In this document: in pieces, positions 1 through 8,382 of the stretch | How positions within the stretch are numbered: the stretch's first letter is position 1 | Layout: each line of letters starts with the position of its first letter | Source of the DNA: Flavobacteriaceae bacterium UBA1682 | Lineage (GTDB): Bacteria; Bacteroidota; Bacteroidia; Flavobacteriales; Flavobacteriaceae | Length of the DNA: 64,000 bases | Reading direction: 5' to 3' | Assembly (NCBI GenBank): GCA_002320285.1 | Contig: DCKE01000015.1 | Span: forward strand, 8,199 to 72,198 | Program-made: the position numbers and the translations under genes | Notes under the pieces: generated by a model | What the model was told of the DNA's origin: nothing | The model's database searches: none | What the model saw: only the letters and a program-made list of their open reading frames with translations

Positions 1-21
1 TAACCCCTAGACGAACGGACC
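1..21 (-). tRNA. tRNA-Glu, 5' end only (runs off the window)
   Basis: Read on the minus strand, the first 21 bases begin with a 7-nt acceptor strand (GGTCCGT), then TC and GTCTAGGGGTTA. This is the acceptor plus D-arm start of a bacterial tRNA-Glu (E. coli tRNA-Glu has TTCGTCTAG at the same place). The anticodon lies outside the window, so identity rests on the D-arm alone. A well-formed promoter sits 22 nt upstream. Confidence 0.75.
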
Positions 22-43
22 ATTTGTTTCTCTAATGCGGATG

Positions 44-73
44 CAAAACTACAACATTTTTTCAATCCTGCAA
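44..73 (-). promoter_or_regulatory. Promoter of the tRNA gene, TTG-N19-TAGTTTTG
   Basis: On the minus strand TTG (71-73) is followed after exactly 19 nt by TAGTTTTG (44-51), the Bacteroidota -33/-7 pattern. It points at the tRNA 5' end, which begins 22 nt beyond the -7 box. Confidence 0.8.
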
Positions 74-100
74 GAGAAAAACAATTTATTTTATTTTTTT

Positions 101-1576
101 TTAGTACGACTTTGCAAACAGCACTCTCCCCTTTGACGGTTGGCCTGTCAACACACATACCCCATCTTCCAAAACCTGATCTAAAGGAATACAACGAATG
201 GTCGCCTTAGTCAAATCCTTGATCTTTTCTTCGGTTTCCACAGTACCATCCCAATGCGCTGAAACAAAGCCCGCTTTACCCTCTAAAACCTCTTTAAACT
301 CCTCAAAAGAATTCACCTCGGTAATATGAGCATCCCGGTAATCCAATGCTTTTTGGAATAAACTGTTTTGAATTTCTTCTAACAAATCCTGAACATGACC
401 AACCAACTGATCTTTTGCAACCACTTCTTTGGTTAAGGTATCTCTACGTGCCACTTCAAAAGTTCCATTTTCCAAATCCTTAGGCCCAACCGCAATTCGC
501 ACCGGCACTCCCTTCAATTCGTACTCGTTAAACTTCCAGCCCGGTTTAAAAGTAGTACGGTCGTCGTATTTAAACGAAATATTTAATTTCTTAAATTGGT
601 CTGTTATGATTTTTACAGCCGCTTTAATCTCTTCTAATTGCTCATCGGTTTTGTGAATAGGAATGATCACTACTTGTATCGGCGCCAAATTTGGAGGCAA
701 TACCAATCCGTTATCATCGGAATGCGTCATCACCAAAGCCCCCATCAATCGAGTCGAAACCCCCCATGAGGTTGCCCATACATATTCTTGTTTCCCCTCT
801 TGACTCGTGAACTTCACATCAAAAGCTTTGGCAAAGTTTTGACCCAAAAAATGCGAGGTACCCGCCTGTAGCGCTTTCCCATCTTGCATCAAAGCCTCGA
901 TACAATAGGTTTCAATAGCACCGGCAAATCTTTCGTTCTCCGACTTAACGCCGCGAACAACCGGCATAGCCATAAAGTTTTCCGCGAAATCAGAATAGAT
1001 ATTTAACATCAATTCCGCCTCTTGTACTGCCTCAGATTGAGTCGCATGAGCCGTATGCCCTTCCTGCCACAAAAACTCCGATGTTCTTAAAAACAAGCGC
1101 GTTCTCATTTCCCAACGAACCACATTGGCCCATTGATTAATCAAGATTGGCAAATCTCTATAAGATTCAATCCACTTTCTATAGGTATCCCATATAATGG
1201 TTTCCGAAGTTGGACGAACAATTAATTCCTCTTCTAATTTAGCGTCCGGATCGACCTCTATGGTTTTTCCATCCGCAGCAGTTCGCAAACGATAATGTGT
1301 CACAACGGCACATTCCTTTGCAAAACCGTCAACGTGACTGGCCTCCTTACTAAAATATGATTTCGGAATAAACAGCGGGAAATACGCATTTTGGTGTCCC
1401 GTTTCTTTAAACTTCTTATCTAACTCCGCTTGCATTTTCTCCCAAATCGCATAACCATATGGCTTGATCACCATACAGCCTCTAACGCCTGAATTCTCTG
1501 CTAAGTCTGCTTTGACTACCAGTTCATTATACCATTTGGAATAATCTTCTGCTCTCTTGGTGATGTTCTTACTCAT
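101..1576 (-). CDS. proS: Prolyl-tRNA synthetase, archaeal/eukaryotic-like type
   Basis: Charges tRNA-Pro with proline in the cytoplasm. The 491-residue protein has class II motifs: the motif-2 region around [16 protein letters not shown] and VVRWEMRTR, and [10 protein letters not shown] in the motif-3 neighbourhood. It lacks the editing insertion of the longer bacterial type and ends in tyrosine (FAKSY), as expected of the short archaeal-like ProS. The start is ATG with a near-consensus -7 (AATATTTG, 1592-1599) upstream. It is divergent from the lipoprotein gene at 1678 and transcribed toward the partial tRNA. No clear hairpin terminator follows the stop. Confidence 0.96.
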   Translation of the reverse strand: MSKNITKRAEDYSKWYNELVVKADLAENSGVRGCMVIKPYGYAIWEKMQAELDKKFKETGHQNAYFPLFIPKSYFSKEASHVDGFAKECAVVTHYRLRTAADGKTIEVDPDAKLEEELIVRPTSETIIWDTYRKWIESYRDLPILINQWANVVRWEMRTRLFLRTSEFLWQEGHTAHATQSEAVQEAELMLNIYSDFAENFMAMPVVRGVKSENERFAGAIETYCIEALMQDGKALQAGTSHFLGQNFAKAFDVKFTSQEGKQEYVWATSWGVSTRLMGALVMTHSDDNGLVLPPNLAPIQVVIIPIHKTDEQLEEIKAAVKIITDQFKKLNISFKYDDRTTFKPGWKFNEYELKGVPVRIAVGPKDLENGTFEVARRDTLTKEVVAKDQLVGHVQDLLEEIQNSLFQKALDYRDAHITEVNSFEEFKEVLEGKAGFVSAHWDGTVETEEKIKDLTKATIRCIPLDQVLEDGVCVLTGQPSKGRVLFAKSY

Positions 1577-1640
1577 TTTTAATATATTGGCACAAATATT
1601 GTTTAACTTTAATTAACTAGATTAATCAGACAAAACTAAC

Positions 1641-1648
1641 TAATTTTG
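1641..1648 (+). promoter_or_regulatory. -7 box TAATTTTG of the lipoprotein gene
   Basis: TAATTTTG fits TAnnTTTG. Transcription would begin around 1655, so the TTG at 1651 cannot be the start codon and the ATG at 1678 is chosen for the next gene. No good -33 TTG is visible at the normal distance. Confidence 0.6.
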
Positions 1649-1677
1649 GATTGCCCAACAATAAAAAACTACACGAT

Positions 1678-2658
1678 ATGAAAACTACCCATTTAATACC
1701 ACGAAAACTATCCTTTTATGGGATTATTGGATTAATAAGTAGCCTATTGGTTTCGTGCGGATCATACCAAAACGCGTCATACGCTGACACCGATGGTATT
1801 TACAGTTCTAAAAAAACTCCCCAAACCAATCAAAATGCCCGAACATCTTCGGCAGAAGGCAACTATTATTCCGATTATTTTAAACGCCTAGATGACAATT
1901 TTACGTATTTCACCGACATCAATGAATACAGCTCTCAAAACGGCAACGATTCATTAAGTTATACCACCAACGCAGTTGGTTATGGCGGATGGGGCGACGA
2001 AACTCAAGGAGTGACGGTCAATCTTTACAACGATAATTACTACAATCCGTATTATGGTGGTGGTTTCTATAATTCTTTTTACCCTTCTTACTGGGGAGGT
2101 AGTAGATGGAGTATTGGATTTGGTTTCGGTTGGGGCGGTGGCTTCGGCTGGGGCGGTGGATATTACGACCCATGGTATGGACCGGGATGGGGATATCCTT
2201 ATTACGGATCATACTACAGACCTTACTATAACAATTACCGATATAGAAACGCTTCCTATACCAATGGATATCGCTCTAGCCGTAATGTTAACAGCAGCGG
2301 AAGAGACACCTATCAACGAGGCCGCTCATTACAACAAACCACCAGCAACAGAGCCGGAATAAACAATAGCGGCAGAAGGGATTACAACACTACTGGTAGA
2401 GCCGTTCAATCATCCAGTTCAAGAAGCAATTTCAACAACAGTTCGTTGAGAAACAACTCCTCCAGAACTTATGATAGCAGCAACAGAGTCAATACTCAAA
2501 GAAGTAGCAACAACTCTAGCCGCAGCTCTATCAACAACAGCTCTTCGAGAAGCTCTTACAACTCAACAAATTCTTCGTCTCGATCTAATTACTCTGCTCC
2601 ATCGAGAAGCAGTTCATCAGGAAGTAGCGGAAGAACAAATTCTAGTGGAAGACGATAA
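1678..2658 (+). CDS. Low-complexity lipoprotein, Gly/Tyr/Trp-rich and Ser/Asn/Arg-rich
   Basis: A signal peptide with lipobox (SLLVSC) predicts a lipid-anchored envelope protein of 326 residues. After an ordinary region of about 100 residues comes a segment rich in Gly, Tyr and Trp (repeats of the GFGWGGG type, near residues 130-190), then a tail of about 130 residues made almost only of Ser, Asn, Arg, Thr and Gly. Function is unknown; such tails often mark surface or aggregation-prone proteins, but this is inference. It is followed after 37 nt by an OmpP1-type porin, so the two may be co-transcribed. The ATG start follows from the -7 box at 1641-1648. Confidence 0.8.
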   Translation: MKTTHLIPRKLSFYGIIGLISSLLVSCGSYQNASYADTDGIYSSKKTPQTNQNARTSSAEGNYYSDYFKRLDDNFTYFTDINEYSSQNGNDSLSYTTNAVGYGGWGDETQGVTVNLYNDNYYNPYYGGGFYNSFYPSYWGGSRWSIGFGFGWGGGFGWGGGYYDPWYGPGWGYPYYGSYYRPYYNNYRYRNASYTNGYRSSRNVNSSGRDTYQRGRSLQQTTSNRAGINNSGRRDYNTTGRAVQSSSSRSNFNNSSLRNNSSRTYDSSNRVNTQRSSNNSSRSSINNSSSRSSYNSTNSSSRSNYSAPSRSSSSGSSGRTNSSGRR

Positions 2659-2695
2659 AAAAACTATATTGATAACTTAAGTGTAAACCCAACTT

Positions 2696-4237
2696 ATGAA
2701 AAAATACCTCAGCCTCGTTTCAGCCTTATGTTTTGCTTCTGTGCTTCACGCCCAGCAAAGCACTTCTACAGATGCGCTTCGATATACTCAAAGAGACCTT
2801 AACGGTACCGCTCGCTTTAAAGCGATGAGTGGTGCCTTTGGCGCTCTAGGGGGCGACTTGTCTTCGTTACAAGTAAACCCAGCCGGTAGTGCTTTATTTA
2901 ATTACAACACCGCTGCATTCTCCTTGTATTTAAGCAATAAAAACAACAAGTCGTCTTATCTAGGAACTCAATCTTCAGACAACTACAGCGGTTTGGACTT
3001 TGGACAAATGGGCGCAGCCTTTGTTTTTAATAATTCAAATACAGAAAGCGCGTGGAAAAAATTTGTAATTGGAATTAATTACGAAAACACCACCAATTTC
3101 AACAACGACATCTACTCCAAGGGCGTTAGCAATAACAGCATAACCAACTACTTTTTGGACTTTGCCAATCACGGAAACAACGGACAACCCGTTCCTTTGG
3201 ATTATGTACAACTAAAACCAAACGAAAGCGTTAGAGATTTATATCAATATTTAGGAGGACTGCCTAATGGCTTTGACTATCAGCAAGCATTTTTAGGGTA
3301 TAACGCTTTTTTACTTGAGCCGACAACCAATAACGATTATGCTTCCAACGTACCTGCAGGTCAATTTCTTCAAAACAATTTTATTTCAAGTTCTGGTTTT
3401 AACGGTAAATTAAGCGCCAACTTCTCTACACAAATCGGAGAGCGTTTTTATGTAGGAACCAACCTGAATTTACACTTTACAGACTATACCCAACTCAATT
3501 CACTTTACGAAGAGCGTTTAAACTATAACAACGAAACCATTCGTGAAATCGCTTTTCAAAATGAGCTATACACCTATGGAAACGGATTCTCTTTTAACAT
3601 CGGAGCCTTGGCCAAAGTAACTGAGAATTTGCGTTTAGGGCTTTCTTATGAGTCACCAACTTGGTACAAACTCAACGATGAATTGACTCAAGTTTTAAGA
3701 ACAAACCATTTTGTAGGAGCAGGTGAACGCGATCCGTTTATCATTGAAAACGTCAATCCGAACACCATCAATATTTACAAATCACACAAAATTCAAACTC
3801 CTTCTATATATACGGGAAGTATCGCATATATCTTCGGTCAGTCTGGTTTAATCAGTTTTGATTATACCCGCAAAGATTATAGCAAAACTAAATTCAAACC
3901 CGAGGACGCTTTCGCTTATCAAAATTCGGAATTAAAGAACCTATTGTCTTCTACCAATGAATTTCGTGTAGGTGCTGAATACCGCATTAAACAAGTCAGT
4001 ATTCGCGGTGGATATCGCTTCGAAGAAAGCCCTTACAAAGACAGCAAAATCATCGGTGATTTAAATAGTTTTTCCGCAGGAATCGGTTATGATTTCGGTG
4101 GCTCTCGTCTGGACTTAGCCTACGTACACAGCGCAAGACCCTATGATGTAACCTTTTTAAGTAGCGGAATGAGCGATGCAGCCAGAGTAAAAACTACAGA
4201 CAACAACATCAGCTTAACTTACAGTCTTAATTTTTAG
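2696..4237 (+). CDS. OmpP1/FadL-type outer-membrane transport protein
   Basis: A 513-residue protein with a signal peptide ending ...SVLHA-QQ, followed by a FadL-like N-terminal stretch (ARFKAMSGAFGALGGDLSSL then VNPAGSALF), which matches the NPAG hallmark of OmpP1/FadL/TodX porins that pass hydrophobic substrates across the outer membrane. The rest is alternating beta-strand sequence ending in an aromatic residue (YSLNF), the usual barrel end. It lies 37 nt behind the lipoprotein gene and ends at a strong hairpin terminator. Substrate is not visible from sequence. Confidence 0.9.
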   Translation: MKKYLSLVSALCFASVLHAQQSTSTDALRYTQRDLNGTARFKAMSGAFGALGGDLSSLQVNPAGSALFNYNTAAFSLYLSNKNNKSSYLGTQSSDNYSGLDFGQMGAAFVFNNSNTESAWKKFVIGINYENTTNFNNDIYSKGVSNNSITNYFLDFANHGNNGQPVPLDYVQLKPNESVRDLYQYLGGLPNGFDYQQAFLGYNAFLLEPTTNNDYASNVPAGQFLQNNFISSSGFNGKLSANFSTQIGERFYVGTNLNLHFTDYTQLNSLYEERLNYNNETIREIAFQNELYTYGNGFSFNIGALAKVTENLRLGLSYESPTWYKLNDELTQVLRTNHFVGAGERDPFIIENVNPNTINIYKSHKIQTPSIYTGSIAYIFGQSGLISFDYTRKDYSKTKFKPEDAFAYQNSELKNLLSSTNEFRVGAEYRIKQVSIRGGYRFEESPYKDSKIIGDLNSFSAGIGYDFGGSRLDLAYVHSARPYDVTFLSSGMSDAARVKTTDNNISLTYSLNF

Positions 4238-4262
4238 ACCTTTAGCATAAAATCTATTTCAA

Positions 4263-4298
4263 AATCCCTTTAACTTATTAAGTAAAGGGATTTTTTTA
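4263..4298 (+). terminator. Rho-independent terminator after the porin gene
   Basis: A 10-bp stem (AATCCCTTTA 4263-4272 with TAAAGGGATT 4283-4292) runs into a T tract. Confidence 0.9.
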
Positions 4299-4301
4299 TT
4301 G

Positions 4302-4309
4302 TACCTTTG
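4302..4309 (+). promoter_or_regulatory. -7 box TACCTTTG
   Basis: Matches TAnnTTTG and lies 40 nt before the ATG at 4349, directly behind the preceding terminator. Confidence 0.65.
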
Positions 4310-4348
4310 CACTTGAAAAACATTTACTATTAAATAAATACAATTGCT

Positions 4349-5272
4349 ATGAATAATTTTTTCAAAATAGTTGCTATTAGCCTATCATTATGGACGTTAA
4401 ACAGCTCTGCACAAGTAACTACTACACCACCCGTTAGTGACTCTTTACAAGTTATGACTGTCAACGATTACGATAAACTTCAGAATTTTGAAGTTTCACC
4501 AGCGCGTTATACCGCACATAACAAAGGAAAATTTTATATTTTCTGGGGAGGAAACCGCGGTAGTTTTTCCAAATCTGACATACATTTCCGAGGAAATGAT
4601 TATGATTTTACCTTAGAAAATGTTGCTGCTGACGACAAGCCCAAAGGTTGGCATATTGATTATATCAACCCAGCGCGAATGACCATTCCGCAAACCAATT
4701 TGAGAATAGGTTATTTCATCACCGATAAGTACAACATATCGATTGGATTGGATCATATGAAATACGTGATGAGACAAAATCAAGTAGTCGACTTCAAGGG
4801 ACATTATCCCAATGAAGGCAGTTATAACGAAAGACCGAATACTATCGCTAATAACGAAATCCAACTAACCGAAGATTTCCTAACTTTCGAACATACCGAT
4901 GGTTTAAATTATATCAATACCGAAATCAGCCGTGTCGATGACATTTCGAAATTGTTTCGCATTAATAATACCGATAAAATTCAAATCAACATTACCGAAG
5001 GTGTTGGTGGTGGAATCATCTTCCCTAAGACCAATACAAAATTATTAAACAAAGAGCGCTACGACGAATTCAACGTGGCTGGATTTGGATTGTCTGCTAA
5101 AGCAGGTTTAAACATCACTTTCCTAAAGTATTTCTTTGTGCAGGCTGAATTAAAAGGTGGCTATATCAATATGAATAATATTAGAACAACCGACAGCAGA
5201 AGTGATAAGGCTTCACAGGACTTTTTCTTCTTAGAACGCGTCATTGCATTTGGTGGAATATTTAGAATTTAA
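4349..5272 (+). CDS. Predicted outer-membrane beta-barrel protein, function unknown
   Basis: A 307-residue protein with a signal peptide (cleavage near NSSA-QV). The mature part contains repeated amphipathic strands (KFYIFWGGNRGSF, NLRIGYFITDKYNISIGLDHMKY, AGLNITFLKYFFVQAELKGGY) and ends in FRI. This looks like a small monocistronic outer-membrane protein of flavobacteria. I do not recognise a named family or substrate. It has its own promoter (4302-4309) and its own terminator. Confidence 0.8.
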   Translation: MNNFFKIVAISLSLWTLNSSAQVTTTPPVSDSLQVMTVNDYDKLQNFEVSPARYTAHNKGKFYIFWGGNRGSFSKSDIHFRGNDYDFTLENVAADDKPKGWHIDYINPARMTIPQTNLRIGYFITDKYNISIGLDHMKYVMRQNQVVDFKGHYPNEGSYNERPNTIANNEIQLTEDFLTFEHTDGLNYINTEISRVDDISKLFRINNTDKIQINITEGVGGGIIFPKTNTKLLNKERYDEFNVAGFGLSAKAGLNITFLKYFFVQAELKGGYINMNNIRTTDSRSDKASQDFFFLERVIAFGGIFRI

Positions 5273-5293
5273 ACCCATTCTAAAACCGTTAAA

Positions 5294-5335
5294 AAACCAG
5301 CCTCGACCCATTAGATCAAGGCTGGTTTTTTTTTA
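5294..5335 (+). terminator. Rho-independent terminator
   Basis: AACCAGCCT (5295-5303) pairs with AGGCTGGTT (5319-5327), followed by a long T run. Confidence 0.9.
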
Positions 5336-5555
5336 TTGTATATGCCTCTACCTACAAGATGTCTAAAGACACAGCCTTTTAAATCACGCACTATTTGTAA
5401 GACCCTTGAAATCAACTTCAAATTCCAGTTTACAAACTACTAAAATCTTAAGCACTAATCCAAAAACCATCAAATTTACGACGAGATACTCGGGCGGCTT
5501 TTAAATCGAAATTTATAATTTACTTAAAGCTGATCGTTTATCATTAAAAAAATCG
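5336..5555. other. Non-coding stretch upstream of rimO
   Basis: About 220 nt between a terminator and the rimO promoter. It is AT-rich, with no convincing reading frame, repeat or hairpin on either strand. Confidence 0.5.
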
Positions 5556-5563
5556 TATTTTTG
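5556..5563 (+). promoter_or_regulatory. rimO -7 box TATTTTTG
   Basis: Exact TAnnTTTG box 18 nt before the ATG at 5582. It includes the TTG that could otherwise be read as an upstream start, which rules that start out. Confidence 0.75.
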
Positions 5564-5581
5564 CACACCAATTTTAAATCC

Positions 5582-6907
5582 ATGAGAACCAAAACTTTAA
5601 AGAAAAACAAGATTAATGTCATCACCTTAGGGTGTTCTAAAAACGTTTACGACAGTGAAGTGTTGATGGGACAGTTGAGAGCGAGTGGTAAAGAAGTGAC
5701 TCACGAAGCAACTCAAGACGAGGGAAACATAATCGTTATCAACACCTGTGGTTTTATCAATAACGCCAAAGCGGAATCGGTAAACACTATTTTGGAGTAT
5801 GTTGAGAAAAAAGAAAAAGGTCTTGTGGACAAAATTTTTGTTACGGGATGCCTTTCTGAACGTTATAAACCGGACTTGGAAGCGGAGATTCCAAACGTAG
5901 ATCAGTACTTTGGAACTACGGATTTGCCTTTATTATTAAAGGCCCTGGGAGCAGATTACAAACATGAGTTATTAGGTGAGCGTATGACTACGACACCTAA
6001 GAATTACGCCTATTTAAAGATAGCCGAAGGTTGTGATCGTCCATGTAGTTTTTGTGCTATTCCAATTATGCGTGGAAAACACGTGTCTCAATCTATAGAA
6101 AAATTAGTTAAAGAAGCCGAAGGATTAGCCAAAGATGGTGTAAAAGAATTAATTCTTATCGCACAGGATTTGACGTACTACGGTTTGGATTTATACAAAA
6201 AAAGAAATCTAGCGGAATTACTGGAGAACCTGATTAAGGTGGAAGGTATTGAATGGATTCGTCTACACTATGCATTTCCTACTGGATTTCCGATGGATGT
6301 ATTGGACTTGATGAAGAGAGAACCTAAGATTTGTAATTATCTCGATATTCCTTTACAACATATTTCAGATAATATATTGAAATCGATGCGCCGTGGAACG
6401 ACACAGGAAAAAACCACTAAACTCCTAAAGGATTTTAGACAGGCTGTACCCGGAATGACTATTCGAACAACTTTAATTGTAGGATATCCTGGTGAAACCG
6501 AAGAGGATTTTCAAATTCTTAAGGATTGGGTTCAGGAGATGCGCTTTGAACGTTTGGGATGTTTTGCCTATTCTCACGAAGAAAATACGCATGCTTACAA
6601 CTTAGAAGATGATGTTCCGGCAGATGTAAAACAAGATCGTGCCAACGAAATCATGGAAATTCAATCGCAGATTTCTTGGGAATTGAATCAAGAAAAAATC
6701 GGCAAAACCTTTAGATGTATCATTGATCGTAAAGAAGGAAACCACTTCGTGGGTCGTTCTGAATTTGATAGTCCAGATGTCGATAACGAAGTATTGATCG
6801 ACGCTACCCTACACTATGTTAAAGTGGGAGAGTTTGTGAATATACATATCGATGAAGCTACAGAGTTTGACTTATACGGAACACCTGTACTAGTAAGTAA
6901 TCAGTAA
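5582..6907 (+). CDS. rimO: Ribosomal protein S12 methylthiotransferase RimO
   Basis: Radical-SAM enzyme that methylthiolates an aspartate of ribosomal protein S12. The N-terminal UPF0004 domain shows ITLGCSKNVYDSE, INTCGFI and VTGCLSERY (cysteines for one 4Fe-4S cluster). The radical-SAM motif is EGCDRPCSFCAIP (CxxxCxxC), followed by the central barrel (LDIPLQHISD, TTLIVGYPGETEED) and a C-terminal TRAM-like domain. From this ATG it has 441 residues, a normal length. Its last codons and stop lie inside a 14-bp repeat (see 6895-6922), and a terminator follows. Confidence 0.96.
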   Translation: MRTKTLKKNKINVITLGCSKNVYDSEVLMGQLRASGKEVTHEATQDEGNIIVINTCGFINNAKAESVNTILEYVEKKEKGLVDKIFVTGCLSERYKPDLEAEIPNVDQYFGTTDLPLLLKALGADYKHELLGERMTTTPKNYAYLKIAEGCDRPCSFCAIPIMRGKHVSQSIEKLVKEAEGLAKDGVKELILIAQDLTYYGLDLYKKRNLAELLENLIKVEGIEWIRLHYAFPTGFPMDVLDLMKREPKICNYLDIPLQHISDNILKSMRRGTTQEKTTKLLKDFRQAVPGMTIRTTLIVGYPGETEEDFQILKDWVQEMRFERLGCFAYSHEENTHAYNLEDDVPADVKQDRANEIMEIQSQISWELNQEKIGKTFRCIIDRKEGNHFVGRSEFDSPDVDNEVLIDATLHYVKVGEFVNIHIDEATEFDLYGTPVLVSNQ

Positions 6908-6922
6908 CTAGTAATCAGTAAC
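6895..6922 (+). repeat. Two copies of a 14-bp tandem repeat, same unit as at 21417
   Basis: The unit agtaatcagtaact occurs twice in tandem and supplies the last codons and TAA stop of rimO. The identical unit is repeated about seven times behind another gene at 21417-21514. Confidence 0.85.
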
Positions 6923-6936
6923 TGGTGACATACAAA

Positions 6937-6967
6937 AGGCTGCTTCTACTCGAAGCAGCTTTTTTTT
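6937..6967. terminator. Bidirectional terminator between rimO and the lipoprotein cluster
   Basis: GCTGCTTC (6939-6946) pairs with GAAGCAGC (6952-6959), with a T tract on the plus strand and an A-rich flank on the other side. It lies between convergent genes. Confidence 0.8.
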
Positions 6968-6996
6968 ATCCTCTTTTCAAGACTAGCCATTTTTTT

Positions 6997-7405
6997 TTAA
7001 TCTTCACGTAAAAAAATCAATTCAATACCATCTGCTGGCACATCCCAATGGACGATTAAAGTATCACCCATTATTTTGTATTGATAAAGTTGACTATTTA
7101 AAAAGATACTATCACCTTGAATAGTATAAGTGTAATTTCCAGACACCTTCATTGGGATTTTAAAATGATAATCCGATGAGTCATGGTTTACTTCGGTATA
7201 TACCTGATTATTTTCAGTAAAAATCCATCTGATGTCCCCCACTTCGTAATAATGGTAAGGAGCCAAGCCCGGTGAAAATTCCCGCAGGTTCAGCATTAAT
7301 ATCATTGCCCACTCCTATATCAAACTGTCCTGTATTCTTCACCCCCCACTGCGCATTAAACAACGAACAAAATAACATCAGTATCATTGCAATTTTCTTT
7401 TTCAT
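6997..7405 (-). pseudogene. Subtilase relic fused to a duplicated lipocalin-like domain
   Basis: The minus-strand ATG at 7405 overlaps the stop of the upstream gene (ATGA). It opens with a signal peptide (MKKKIAMILMLFCSLFNA) and runs straight into QWGVKNTGQ and GVGNDINAEPA. This matches residues 202-224 of the subtilase at 33685-36714 (QWGLMNTGQ, MDIDICNAW), the segment just before its catalytic Asp. About 180 residues of propeptide and all catalytic residues are missing. After codons EPA the DNA switches, at the shared bases gaacctgc, to a near-exact copy of the 3' end of the gene at 8383-9189, read out of frame until a stop at 7214. In its own frame that copied domain (LREFSPGLAPYHYYEVGD... 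to LIFLRED) can be read from an ATG at 7305. No intact protease can be made. A functional small protein from the 7305 ATG cannot be excluded. Confidence 0.8.
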
Positions 7406-7824
7406 AACGCTTCTATATTTTCGAGTTGGACAAAATAATAAGCATAAATAGCCGGATAGAAAAAGCCTTGATCTTCGCATAAATCAAAAATTTGTCCCGA
7501 AAACCTTACTGGAATTTCAGTCCCCTCCACCAAAAGCGGAAATTTCTTTTCAATCAAATCATCATTACACACAAAGTATGTCACAACCATTCTACCGCCT
7601 ATACTAAATAAAAGTTCATATTTATGTTCTGGCGCTTTATTCGGATTATTCGAGTTCAACTCAGCTTTAATTAAAACACTCTCATCGCTAGTATAACCCC
7701 GATCAACACATCCACATCTCTTTTCAACTTGAATAATTGATTCCGCAATTTTTGCTGTATTATCATCACTACTACAAGCTACTCCCACCAGGAATAGTCC
7801 TGCGAATACGATTATTTTTTTCAT
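7402..7824 (-). CDS. Small cysteine-containing lipoprotein in the PrcB-like cluster
   Basis: A lipoprotein signal (MKKIIVFAGLFLVGVAC) is nearly identical in DNA to those of the two upstream genes, but the mature 118 residues are unrelated to them: EKRCGCVDRGYTSDES, a strand-rich core (KYELLFSIGGRMVVTYFVC) and a second Cys pair. I do not recognise the family. Start chosen at the ATG of the lipoprotein signal rather than three codons earlier. It lies 30 nt after the preceding lipoprotein gene, and its TGA overlaps the ATG of the subtilase relic, so the relic was once translationally coupled to it. Confidence 0.75.
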   Translation of the reverse strand: MKKIIVFAGLFLVGVACSSDDNTAKIAESIIQVEKRCGCVDRGYTSDESVLIKAELNSNNPNKAPEHKYELLFSIGGRMVVTYFVCNDDLIEKKFPLLVEGTEIPVRFSGQIFDLCEDQGFFYPAIYAYYFVQLENIEAL

Positions 7825-7854
7825 AATTTCCAAAATTTAGGCTCTTTTAATATT

Positions 7855-8331
7855 TTACAACTCCTCAAAAACAACGGGTTTTCCGAGTTTTGGGATTTTA
7901 ACCATGTGATACGGACGTGTTAAAACGGCATTTATCCCTCCTTTTAACACTTGATCTATATTAACCACAACGTTAAGCACGTCTTCTTCTACATGAACCA
8001 CATCTATACTATACCCTCCATATAATCTTTGCTGATCAAGAACCACGATAACCATTTCTGAATTAAAATCTACGACCCATTCATTTAAAATAGTAGCTTC
8101 AAAATCAGGAATAAAGCGGTTGAAATCTGTTTTAAATAGTTCCCAAGACTCCCTATCTTCCCATACCATAAATGTTCTTTCAGTACTTAGTTTGTAACGA
8201 CAATTATCTCCTTGTAAAACGGTTTCCATTTCGAGTTGTCGTGGTTCAAAAACTTTTTCTATTTTATTATCATCACTGCTGCAAGCCACTCCCACCAGGA
8301 ATAGTCCTGCGAATACGATTATTTTTTTCAT
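7855..8331 (-). CDS. PrcB-like lipoprotein
   Basis: 158 residues with the lipobox signal VGVAC and the same CSSDDN/KIEKVFEPRQ leader as its upstream neighbour. The C-terminal half has the PrcB_C pattern: RLYGGYSIDVVHVEED, then strands NVVVNIDQ, and TRPYHMVKIPKLGKPVVF at the end. In Treponema denticola PrcB is a lipoprotein that interacts with the subtilisin-like protease PrtP. By analogy this is a surface partner of a secreted protease, which is inference here. It is the second gene of the 9189-to-6997 operon, 51 nt after the first. The nearest protease gene in this operon is only a relic. Confidence 0.75.
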   Translation of the reverse strand: MKKIIVFAGLFLVGVACSSDDNKIEKVFEPRQLEMETVLQGDNCRYKLSTERTFMVWEDRESWELFKTDFNRFIPDFEATILNEWVVDFNSEMVIVVLDQQRLYGGYSIDVVHVEEDVLNVVVNIDQVLKGGINAVLTRPYHMVKIPKLGKPVVFEEL

Positions 8332-8382
8332 TTTGTTTCAATTTATGAGTTTGTAATTTATTTTCTATAAAAAATTTTAGCT

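Noticed and set aside
2054..2362. Alternative frames inside the low-complexity lipoprotein
   Set aside because: They are shadows created by the skewed composition of the real gene, and have no start signals.
5561..5581. TTG at 5561 as the rimO start
   Set aside because: It lies within the -7 box TATTTTTG, so it would not be transcribed. The ATG at 5582 fits.
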